Below the pieces are notes generated by a model. It did no database searches. It saw only the letters and a list, made by a program, of their open reading frames with translations, and had not been told where the DNA came from. A stretch of DNA of 36,504 nt from Actinomycetota bacterium (GTDB lineage: Bacteria > Actinomycetota > Thermoleophilia > RBG-16-64-13): the NCBI GenBank assembly GCA_023483915.1, contig JAMDEO010000124.1:1-36504 (forward strand), written 5' to 3'. The position numbers and the translations under genes are program-made. Below are positions 1 to 6,864 of this stretch, piece after piece. Every line of letters begins with the position of its first letter. Position 1 is the stretch's first letter.

Positions 1-873
1 GGTCATCCGCTTTCGCAAGCCATCTCGGCCTATGCTAAGGCATCCGGGTTGGCTGCTGCCGAGCTGACCGAGTTTGTTGCTCTCCCTGGCCGGGGGACAC
101 AGGGCCGCCTGAACGGCGACTGGCTCTATTTGGGCAGCCACCGGCTGATTGAAGACCTGAAGGTCTGCGGCCCCGAAATGGAGGAGGTCTTCGACGCTCT
201 GGAGAGCCACGGCAAGAGCGTGGTCATCCTCGCGAGTGAGAAAGGGGTGCTTGCTACCTTCGGCATCGCCGATACCGTGCGAGAGACGAGCCGGGCTGCG
301 ATCGCGGACCTTCATTCGCTGGGCGTGCGCACGGTAGTGCTTAGCGGGGACAACCAGCAGACGGTGACCGCGATTGCTCAGGAGATCGGCATCGATGACG
401 CCCGCGGTGGTCTGCTCCCGGAAGAGAAACTGACGGCGGTCGAAGAGCTTCTCAAGACCCATGGCCAGGTGGGGATGGCTGGAGACGGCATCAACGACGC
501 CCCCGCTATTGCTGCGGCGAGCATCGGCTTCGCTATGGGTGTTGCTGGTTCGGATACCGCTCTTGAAACCGCGGACGTTGCCCTCATGGACGATGATCTC
601 CGCAAGCTCCCCGTATTCATACGTCTCAGCCGGCGAACTGCGGTGGTCCTGTCAGAGAACATCGGATTGGCACTCAGTATCAAAGCGCTGTTCCTGGCGC
701 TCGCCATCGCCGGACAGGCGACCCTCTGGATGGCGATCCTGGCTGACATGGGGGTGAGCCTCCTCGTCATATTCAACGGGCTGCGGCTCCTGCGACGCGG
801 GTCCCACTCGGTCCCGCCGTCTCGACCCTCGATCGCACCGCCGGCGAAGACTGCGGCCGAGGCCGCCCGATGA
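1..873 (+). CDS. Heavy-metal (Zn/Cd/Pb-type) P-type ATPase, C-terminal part
   Basis: The frame is open from base 1, so the gene starts outside the window; the TTG at 49 in the ORF track is not a real start. The visible 290 residues open with the nucleotide-binding-domain HP motif (GHPLSQAI). They continue through VLSGDNQQT and the hinge motif GDGINDAPA, then SDTALETADVALM, and end with the last two membrane helices. The final helix has ADMGVSLLVIFNGLRLL. An Asp at this position is typical of Zn2+/Cd2+/Pb2+ exporters (ZntA/CadA), whereas copper pumps differ there. The protein would use ATP to expel soft divalent metals across the cytoplasmic membrane. The phosphorylation (DKTGT) and CPC motifs lie upstream of the window. 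Family assignment is firm; metal specificity is inferred from the last helix. Confidence 0.93.
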   Translation, partial: GHPLSQAISAYAKASGLAAAELTEFVALPGRGTQGRLNGDWLYLGSHRLIEDLKVCGPEMEEVFDALESHGKSVVILASEKGVLATFGIADTVRETSRAAIADLHSLGVRTVVLSGDNQQTVTAIAQEIGIDDARGGLLPEEKLTAVEELLKTHGQVGMAGDGINDAPAIAAASIGFAMGVAGSDTALETADVALMDDDLRKLPVFIRLSRRTAVVLSENIGLALSIKALFLALAIAGQATLWMAILADMGVSLLVIFNGLRLLRRGSHSVPPSRPSIAPPAKTAAEAAR

Positions 874-980
874 CGCTGGCGGCCGATTTCCCTGCGGTCC
901 TGTAAGCCGCAATCCTGATATTGCCTCGATAGTGGCTGCAAACGGGCTCTTGTTTCGGTCGTCGTCTCTGCGCGTCCACG

Positions 981-1007
981 ATTCTGGTAACCGATTGTCA
1001 ACCGGAA
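981..1007. repeat. 27-bp repeat, copy A, at integrase 3' end
   Basis: attctgGTaaccgattgTcaaccggaa matches the copy at 2099-2125 with 3 mismatches in 27. Read on the minus strand it holds two tandem half-sites of the form CGGTTGaCA-ATCGGTTaCCA. The copy spans the integrase stop codon. Paired short repeats around an integrase gene are what arm-type recombinase sites or element ends look like; that role is inferred. Confidence 0.6.
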
Positions 1008-2034
1008 ACCCGAGGCATCATCATGGCCGCCACCAGCTCGGCCGCCTCTTGCCCCATGCTGGGCAGCACCGATGAGTACGTGTCCAAGGTTATCGAGATC
1101 GTCGAATGCCCTAACCTCTCCGACACAACCTTCGGGTTGATGCCCGCCCGGAGGCCCGCCGTCGCCCACGAGTGTCGCAAGCCGTGCACCGTGATCCGCG
1201 GCAGGAGAGGCAGGCTCTTCTCCTTCTCCTCCCACTGCTCGGCCGGCGCGCCTTCGCTTTCCCACCTCTTACGCGCCTCAGTCATCAGCCGGTCGTTGTG
1301 GCTCGCCTGCAGCCGCAGGAAGGCGTCTGAGACCGACTGGGGGTGGAAACCCTTCCCATCTTCTCGGGTGAAGATCAGGCCGGTATCGGTCCAGTTGTCC
1401 TTCGACCGCTTCCGCTCCCAGCCCTGGCGGGTGCGCCATTCCTTCAGGACCGCGACTGTCTTCGTGTCCAGCGGAACGGACCGCCGGCTTGTCGCCGTCT
1501 TCGGCTCGCTTACGATCACCTTGCGCTCGACGGGGACCCGGATTTGGCGGATCTCCAGTTTGTTGCCCTGGTAGTCGATCCACCTCAAGCCCAGGGCTTC
1601 TCCACGTCTCATGCCTGTTGTAGCAAGTGTGAGCCACAGGAATAGAGCCGATCCGCCCGGGCAGCCTCAAGGAAGTCTCGGATCTGCTCCGGGGTCCAGA
1701 TCTGCAGGTCGCGCGTCTTCCCATTACGCGGGGGTCTCACAAAATTGGCCGGGTTGCGGCCGACGAAGCCCCACTTCTCGGCGTCCTTCAGGGCATGATG
1801 GAAGACGGTGTGGATCCCGCGAATCGTGCTGGAAGAGTAAGCCTTACCCTCAGCATCACTCTTGAGCACCGCATACATGTCGGTCAGGTGCCGGGGCGTC
1901 AACTTCTGGAGCCTAACCGCGCCCACGTGTTTGATGACGTGCTGCCCTCGAACCCGAGAGCCCTTTGTGCCCGAGATGCGGGCGAGTAATGGTTCGGCGC
2001 ACATCCCAGTATGGCGAGTTCTGGGGATGCTCAA
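998..2034 (-). pseudogene. Tyrosine recombinase/phage integrase, frameshifted
   Basis: Two minus-strand ORFs (1609-2034 and 998-1612) make one site-specific recombinase. The upstream ORF carries the core-binding domain (VRLQKLTPRHLTDMY to PEQIRDFLEAARADRLY) and then derails into SCGSHLLQQA and a stop. Another frame across the same bases reads LFLWLTLATTGMRRGEALGL, the expected continuation, so one small indel near 1640-1648 separates the halves. The downstream ORF keeps the catalytic set: Arg in GMRRGEALGL, HGLRHSWAT, LGHSTISITLDTY. The N-terminus is short: about 40 residues of the core-binding domain and any arm-binding domain are missing, and the first usable start is TTG. It probably mobilised the element marked by the nearby repeats and the tRNA fragment. 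A sequencing error could explain the indel, but not the missing N-terminus. Confidence 0.85.
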
Positions 2035-2098
2035 GCTACCCCTCGTGCATCGGCAAACGCCCCGCCTGACGGGGCCGATACGGCAGGTCTAGAGCCGA

Positions 2099-2125
2099 AT
2101 TCTGTCAACCGATTGGCAACCGGAA
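2099..2125. repeat. 27-bp repeat, copy B, upstream of integrase
   Basis: attctgTCaaccgattgGcaaccggaa is the partner of the copy at 981-1007, in the same orientation, 1.1 kb apart and flanking the integrase. On the minus strand it contains CGGTTGCCA-ATCGGTTGACA, again two direct half-sites. It is a plausible integrase or excisionase binding site; function not proven. Confidence 0.6.
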
Positions 2126-2248
2126 CTCGGCCGGCTGCGTCCTCCGGTGCTCTTCCGCGTATCCCGCTGTCCCAAAAAAGGCCAGCATATCCGCAATTTC
2201 AGTGGGACACGGAGATACCCCGATAACCGGCCGCAGACCCCTCTGGGA

Positions 2249-2294
2249 GACTGAAAATCATGGTGTCCGCGGTTCAATTCCGCGTCCCGCCACC
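2249..2294 (+). pseudogene. tRNA-Phe (GAA) 3' half, probable attachment-site remnant
   Basis: From the anticodon loop onward this is a clean tRNA 3' half: loop CTGAAAA (anticodon GAA), stem TCATG, variable GTGTC, perfect T stem CGCGG/CCGCG around TTCAATT, acceptor TCCCGCC, discriminator A, then CC. The bases before the loop (GGAGA) do not pair with TCATG, and no GGCGGGA acceptor strand or D-arm lies upstream, so it is not a working tRNA gene. Similarity starts at the anticodon loop, a common crossover point for tyrosine integrases, and the broken integrase starts about 215 bp away. Confidence 0.75.
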
Positions 2295-2710
2295 TAAAGG
2301 ACCTGCGCCAGCATCCGCCACGCTCTGTCACCGGCCCAGCCGTCGCTCCCGTTTCCCGATTTCTTCGCCTCATTGGCTGATCAAAGAACGTCGTGGCCGG
2401 AGTGCTCCCGGCAGCGAACACCTTGGAGGCGCAAACGTCGACGACATGCTCTGGGGAACCTTCTCAAGCGGCCGCCGGCCGTTTCCGAAGAGCTGTTCCC
2501 TGGCCAAGATCGCCTCTTGTTTCGACGTCCAGTTTTCAGCGCCCCTTGCGGCTACCATGCGGGCGCCCGAGTCTCGCTTTCTCTTGGCAGGCGCTATATG
2601 GGTATATCGACGTCGAGCCCAAGTTGTATTGCGGCGAGTCCCCTATCGTTCTAGTCTGAAATCAGAGACTCGCCACGTTGCTGGGGTGTCGCTTTTGGTC
2701 TGGAGGAAGC
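2295..2710. other. 416-bp stretch without a convincing gene
   Basis: This spacer lies between the tRNA fragment and the ferredoxin-like gene. Overlapping ORFs occur in several frames (for example 2260-2736 and 2393-2659), but none has a recognisable domain or a good ribosome-binding site. It must hold the promoter of the downstream gene, but I cannot point to a convincing -35/-10 pair. It may be eroded element DNA. Confidence 0.5.
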
Positions 2711-4015
2711 ATGGGCCATGGGGTGCATTTGGGTAAGGAACACCGCGCGCTGGCGGATCGGCTCCAGCATGGTAGCGTGGCGATGGTCGAGCCGACAGAT
2801 CCCGCCGCCAAGGCAGCATGGCAGGAGATCCTCGAGACGCTCTTCACCCCCGACGACGCGGCTGTTGCCGCTAAGATGCCGGTGCTGCCGATCGCGGTCG
2901 AACGCATCGCCGCCCGCTTGAATCAGCAGAGTGACCGGCTGCGTGCGCATCTCGACGCCATGGCTGACAAGGGCCTCGTTTTGGACCTCCATGACGAACG
3001 CACGGGGGAAGCCCTCTACATGCTCGCGCCTCCTGTGGTCGGGTTCTTCGAGTTCTCCATGATGCGACTGGCCGACCACCTGCCCAAGGCGAAGCTCGCC
3101 CAGGCATACCACACCTATATGAAAGCGCCCGGTTTTTTTGACGAGGTATCAAGGGGGGACACGGTAGTCGGGCGGGCATTGGCCCACGAGACGGCGCTCT
3201 TCGGCGACCTGCTATCGGAGGTGCTGGATTGGGAACGGGCAAGCGCTCTGATCGACGGCGCGAGCCAGGTCAGCGTCACCAACTGCTACTGCCGGCACAA
3301 GGCCCATCATCTCGGTACGGCTTGTGAGACCCCCATGGAGATGTGCATGAGTCTGGGCGGAGGCGCGAAGTACCTTATCAGCCATGGGCTGGCTCGCGAG
3401 ATCGGCCGCGAGGAGGCTCAAGAAGTCTTGGTCGCTGGACGAGAAGCCGGTCTGGTTCACATTGCCGATAACGTCCAGCAGAAGGTCTCCTACATATGCA
3501 GTTGCTGCTCCTGCTGCTGTGAGGAGATGTACTCCGTGCGTGCGGGTACTTCGGTCGTCGTGCCCAGCGGCTTCCAGCCTTCGGTGGATGCCAAGGACTG
3601 TGAGGGGTGCTCGCGCTGCCTGCGCGCGTGCCCGGTGGACGCGATCTCCCTGGTTCCGCGGCGAGCCGCCGCCGGTGACCGGGCGGAATGCGCCAAGCAA
3701 TCGGCTCCCACCGTCGATTACGCTCGGTGCATCGGATGCGGGGTATGCGTCGGTGCGTGCCGACGCCACTGTCTCAAGATGGAGCGTCGTTCGAACCAGC
3801 GGCGCGTACCTGTGAACTCAGTCGAGTTCCTGGTAAGAGCTATGTTGGAGCGAGGAAGACTCGCGGACCTCCTCATTGACGGCACCGCCGGGCGGGGTCC
3901 GGCCTTCGCTAATGCCGTTCTCCGCACTGTGCTCTCTCTGCCTCCCGTTGACCGCTTGATGGCCAGCGAGCAGGTGCGTTCCAGATTCGTGGAGTTCGCG
4001 ATGTCGAGAGCCTGA
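2711..4015 (+). CDS. Cys-rich 4Fe-4S dicluster ferredoxin-like protein
   Basis: I start at ATG 2711, which has GGAGG four bases upstream, rather than the track start at 2678; this gives 434 residues. The N-terminal ~170 residues look helical and winged-helix-like. A Cys-rich middle follows, with TNCYCRHKAHHLGTACETPMEMC and then SYICSCCSCCCEE. The C-terminal part has two ferredoxin motifs, CEGCSRCLRACPVDAI and CIGCGVCVGACRRHCL, each able to bind a [4Fe-4S] cluster. The ICxCCxCCC segment recurs in an uncharacterised group of anaerobe ferredoxin-like proteins. The protein probably passes electrons in the cytoplasm; its partners are unknown and no oxidoreductase gene adjoins it. It sits alone between two tRNA 3'-end sequences, so it may be element cargo. 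Domain call firm, function open. Confidence 0.85.
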   Translation: MGHGVHLGKEHRALADRLQHGSVAMVEPTDPAAKAAWQEILETLFTPDDAAVAAKMPVLPIAVERIAARLNQQSDRLRAHLDAMADKGLVLDLHDERTGEALYMLAPPVVGFFEFSMMRLADHLPKAKLAQAYHTYMKAPGFFDEVSRGDTVVGRALAHETALFGDLLSEVLDWERASALIDGASQVSVTNCYCRHKAHHLGTACETPMEMCMSLGGGAKYLISHGLAREIGREEAQEVLVAGREAGLVHIADNVQQKVSYICSCCSCCCEEMYSVRAGTSVVVPSGFQPSVDAKDCEGCSRCLRACPVDAISLVPRRAAAGDRAECAKQSAPTVDYARCIGCGVCVGACRRHCLKMERRSNQRRVPVNSVEFLVRAMLERGRLADLLIDGTAGRGPAFANAVLRTVLSLPPVDRLMASEQVRSRFVEFAMSRA

Positions 4016-4064
4016 TCGCCGAACATAAGCGGAGGCCCGGCCACGTTATATGCTCATAGTGGGG

Positions 4065-4097
4065 GGTGTACGCGGTTCATTTCCGCGTCCCGCCATC
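4065..4097 (+). pseudogene. Second tRNA 3'-end-like sequence (degenerate copy)
   Basis: This segment differs from 2262-2294 at 3 of 33 bases. It keeps the T stem CGCGG/CCGCG and acceptor TCCCGCC but has TTCATTT in the T loop, losing the near-universal A58, and ends CATC rather than CACC. The bases upstream do not form a proper anticodon arm. It reads as a decayed second attachment-site copy, 1.8 kb from the first, with only the ferredoxin-like gene between them. A remnant of a related tRNA gene is an alternative. Confidence 0.6.
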
Positions 4098-4207
4098 GAG
4101 AGCAGATTCTAGCCTGCAAATAGACACTTTTCTTGTAAGGCCCCCCAACTTATCTGCGGAGGCCTTTCACTCGAGGTGCTGCCACGGCGAAGTGGAGCCT
4201 GTCTTGA

Positions 4208-6097
4208 CTAGTTCCCCTGCATTTCGGCTGCCTCGGCATCGCTGCGGCCTATGTGGAAGGGGACGCTGGTCACAACTACCCAGGGTAAACCAAGCAGAGC
4301 CGCCTTGAGACGGAGAGCATTCTGGTTGTGAAGTACATGCTCCCACCAGTGCTCAACGATGAACTCGGGAATGATCACGGTCACGGAATGCGAAGGGCTC
4401 GGCTCCAGTGACTGTATGTATTCCACGGCGGGACGCACGAACTCTCGAAACGGCGATTCAACCACGGTTAGAGGCACGCCCAGTTCCGTGTCCTCCCAGG
4501 TCTCGAGGAGCCGGTCGGCCTGGTCGGGATCGCTGCTGATGTTGACCGCACGAAAGTCATCAGGCGCGATGGCATGTCCCATGGCGATCGCCCGGGCGGT
4601 TAACTCATTGACCTGTGAAACAAAGAGGATGACCGTGGTTCGGGGTCGCGAGCGGGCGATCGAAGAGAGGTGCGAGCGATCAATTCGCTCTGGAGAGAGG
4701 ATGCGGCTGATTCGCTGATAATGGCGACTGATGCGATCGAAGATGAACACGAGGAGAGCCCCAGCGATAAGGACGATAAAGGCCCCTTCGGTGAACTTCG
4801 TGACCATCTGCATGCCGGCAACGATGGCCGTGGCGACCGAGCCCACGCCGTTCATGATGGCGCGGCGCCGCCAGCCATCCGTCCGGAGCCTGTACCAGTG
4901 GACGACCATACCCGCTTGTGACAGGGTGAAGCTGACGAAGACCCCCACCGCGTAAAGAGGGATCATCCTCGTGACATTCGCGCCGAAGATGACAACGATG
5001 GTAATGGACAGTACCGCAAGCCCGATTATTCCGTTGGAGAAGGCGAGCTTGTCTCCCCGGTTCATGAACTGGCGAGGCATGAGCCCGTCCCGGGCCAAGA
5101 TGTAAGACAGGCGAGGGAAGTCGGCGAAACTCGTGTTTCCTGCCAAGAACAAGATCGCCATGGTCGCGACCTGGAGCATGTAATAGAGGAAGCTCCCGTT
5201 GCCGTAGACCGCTCGGCCGAGCTGGCTGAGGATGGTCTGTTCAGTGCTCGGGACCAGATGTAGCGCTTGGGAGAGGTAGGTGATACCGAGGAGGAGCGAT
5301 CCCAGAATGATCCCCATGATGCCCAGCGTGATGGCGGCATTTCGGCTCTCGGGTGGCTTGAATGCCGGCACGCCATTCGAGATGGCCTCGGTGCCGGTAA
5401 GGGTGGTGCACCCTGCGGTGAAGGCCCGCAGCAGCAGGAAGAAGCCCAACATCCCCAGGCCGTTTCCAGGCAGCGCCGGCCCGGCTGTCGCCGAATGAAG
5501 CGATCCCGTGAAGTAGCGCACGATCCCGACGATTATGAGACCGCCGGCCATGATGACAAAACCGTAGGTGGGAGCCATGAACACCCTGCCGGACTCCCGG
5601 ACACCCCGCAGGTTGACAAGCGCGACAAGCGCGATGACAACGACAGAGATGATCACCCGGTACGGGTACGCGGCGGGCAGAGCGGATGTGACGGCGGCGA
5701 CACCAGCCGCGACACTGACGGCGACGGTCATAACGTAATCGATCATGAGCGCCGTTGCCGCCACTAGTCCCGGCGCTCTTCCGAGGTTGGCGGTGCTCAC
5801 GATGTAGGACCCGCCGCCATTTGGATAGGCGCGGATTGTCTGCTGATAAGAGAGAATAACTATGGCGAGCAGAACGGCTATGACCATACTGATGTAGAGC
5901 GAGGCTCTGGAGAGAACCACGCCGGCACCGACGAGCACGACGAGTATTTCCTCAGTCGCATACGCGCTCGAGGAGATGGGGTCAGAAGAAAAGATTGAGA
6001 GGGCGGTCTTCTTGGAAAGTCTCTGATGTCGTTCTTCGGAAGTCGGGATGGGCTGACCAAGAAGCACCCGTTTGATGATGTGTGGTCTTAGGCTCAC
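4208..6097 (-). CDS. APC-superfamily permease, KimA/YdaO-like, with C-terminal cytosolic domain
   Basis: 629 residues. The N-terminus LSKKTALSIFSSDPISSSAYATEEIL resembles the KimA (YdaO) K+/H+ symporter group of the APC superfamily. About 12 hydrophobic segments follow, with YPNGGGSYIV in the first unwound-helix region and GTEAISNGVPAFKPPESRNA midway. Residues ~480-615 form a soluble alpha/beta domain (RTTVILFVSQVNELTARAIAMGHAI onward), the region that in KimA is cytosolic and tied to c-di-AMP control. Likely role: proton-coupled potassium uptake, though amino-acid transport cannot be excluded. The start is GTG, 6 nt after the stop of a gene encoding a free copy of the C-terminal domain, so the two are very likely co-transcribed and translationally coupled. 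Family is firm, substrate inferred. Confidence 0.88.
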   Translation of the reverse strand: MSLRPHIIKRVLLGQPIPTSEERHQRLSKKTALSIFSSDPISSSAYATEEILVVLVGAGVVLSRASLYISMVIAVLLAIVILSYQQTIRAYPNGGGSYIVSTANLGRAPGLVAATALMIDYVMTVAVSVAAGVAAVTSALPAAYPYRVIISVVVIALVALVNLRGVRESGRVFMAPTYGFVIMAGGLIIVGIVRYFTGSLHSATAGPALPGNGLGMLGFFLLLRAFTAGCTTLTGTEAISNGVPAFKPPESRNAAITLGIMGIILGSLLLGITYLSQALHLVPSTEQTILSQLGRAVYGNGSFLYYMLQVATMAILFLAGNTSFADFPRLSYILARDGLMPRQFMNRGDKLAFSNGIIGLAVLSITIVVIFGANVTRMIPLYAVGVFVSFTLSQAGMVVHWYRLRTDGWRRRAIMNGVGSVATAIVAGMQMVTKFTEGAFIVLIAGALLVFIFDRISRHYQRISRILSPERIDRSHLSSIARSRPRTTVILFVSQVNELTARAIAMGHAIAPDDFRAVNISSDPDQADRLLETWEDTELGVPLTVVESPFREFVRPAVEYIQSLEPSPSHSVTVIIPEFIVEHWWEHVLHNQNALRLKAALLGLPWVVVTSVPFHIGRSDAEAAEMQGN

Positions 6098-6103
6098 GTG
6101 GAG

Positions 6104-6541
6104 TCACTCGCTATCTTGACTGTTTGGTTTGGCGTCGAGGCGGACAGGAATGCTGACGACAATCACCCAGGGAATCTCCCAAAGGGCGGCCATCAGCAAT
6201 GCCCCTGCGTGGTTATGAAGGATTGTTTCGTACCAGTGCCGAGCTACCAGCTCAGGGATAAGTACCAGGACAGAATGATCGGCTGCCGGTCTGAGTGACC
6301 GGACGTACTTGATCGCCGGTCGAAGGAACTCGCCGCCCTCCGACCAGATGATCACGAGCGGGACATCGATGCCAAGAGCGGCCCAGTCCTTTCGAAGCCG
6401 CTGGGTCGCTGCCGAGTCAGAGGATACCGTGACCGCTTCGAAGCGATCAGCTGCGAGTGAACTGCCGTAGGCGAGGGGTCGGGCGATAAGCGTGCTCACC
6501 TGAGAGACGAAGAGCACGACGGTGATGCGGATATCTGTCAT
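6104..6541 (-). CDS. Stand-alone homologue of the permease C-terminal domain
   Basis: The track ORF runs from a TTG at 6583; I prefer ATG at 6541 (145 residues), because similarity starts right there. The protein aligns along its length with residues ~480-620 of the downstream permease: ITVVLFVSQVSTLIARPLAYG against TVILFVSQVNELTARAIAMG, FLRPAIKYVRSLRP against FVRPAVEYIQSLEP, and VLIPELVARHWYETILHNHAGALLMAALWEIPWVIVVSIP against the matching stretch. It has no membrane segment, so it should be cytoplasmic. Its gene precedes the permease gene by 6 nt. I infer that it pairs with, competes with or regulates the permease C-terminal domain, perhaps through a nucleotide ligand. The duplication is seen; the role is inference. 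Confidence 0.82.
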   Translation of the reverse strand: MTDIRITVVLFVSQVSTLIARPLAYGSSLAADRFEAVTVSSDSAATQRLRKDWAALGIDVPLVIIWSEGGEFLRPAIKYVRSLRPAADHSVLVLIPELVARHWYETILHNHAGALLMAALWEIPWVIVVSIPVRLDAKPNSQDSE

Positions 6542-6595
6542 CCGGAAATGGTCGCATTGCCTGCATATAAGCCGGGTAGACAAACGCCCTGAGGC

Positions 6596-6626
6596 TGTAT
6601 AGAAAACGTAACAATGTGAGTGCCAA
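6596..6626 (-). promoter_or_regulatory. Candidate promoter for the permease operon
   Basis: On the minus strand TTGGCA (6626-6621) is followed after 19 nt by TATACA (6601-6596). This would start transcription near 6588, about 47 nt before the ATG at 6541. The hexamers are good but the spacing is long. No other promoter candidate stands out in this 320-bp intergenic region. Confidence 0.4.
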
Positions 6627-6655
6627 GTTCCCGGGGCCCGCCGAGCGAATGCCGC

Positions 6656-6687
6656 CTGCTGGCTCTGCCGTCTGCTGGCTCTGCCGT
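6656..6687. repeat. Perfect tandem duplication of 16 bp
   Basis: ctgctggctctgccgt occurs twice back to back inside the 6542-6864 intergenic region between the divergent permease operon and the PhnD-like gene. It is probably replication slippage. Apart from this and the candidate promoter I see no gene or known RNA in the interval. Confidence 0.85.
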
Positions 6688-6864
6688 CTGTCCCATGACC
6701 TGTTTGCCTTCAATTCCGAATCGACGGCAACGAACGGATTTGGTCGGGGCCATCGCGTGCCCGCGTCCGCCGGCCGCTATCAAGCCTTGTGTGCCGATAG
6801 TGTGCGTTCCCTAAGGTAAAGTGGAGGACGTCGCTGGGAAATTGGTTTCGGGAGGGCGAACCTC

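Noticed and set aside
873-997. Terminator after the P-type ATPase
   Set aside because: No stable stem followed by a T-run is visible in the 124-bp gap.
378-1265. 295-aa minus ORF over the P-type ATPase end and integrase 3' end
   Set aside because: Low-complexity Arg/Ala-rich shadow that overlaps two genes supported by motifs.
2221-2294. A complete tRNA gene
   Set aside because: Only the 3' half is tRNA-like; no D-arm or 5' acceptor strand is present and the anticodon stem does not pair.
6542-6820. A c-di-AMP (ydaO) riboswitch before the permease operon
   Set aside because: I looked for conserved ydaO-type segments on the minus strand and found none convincing; an ordinary promoter explains the region.
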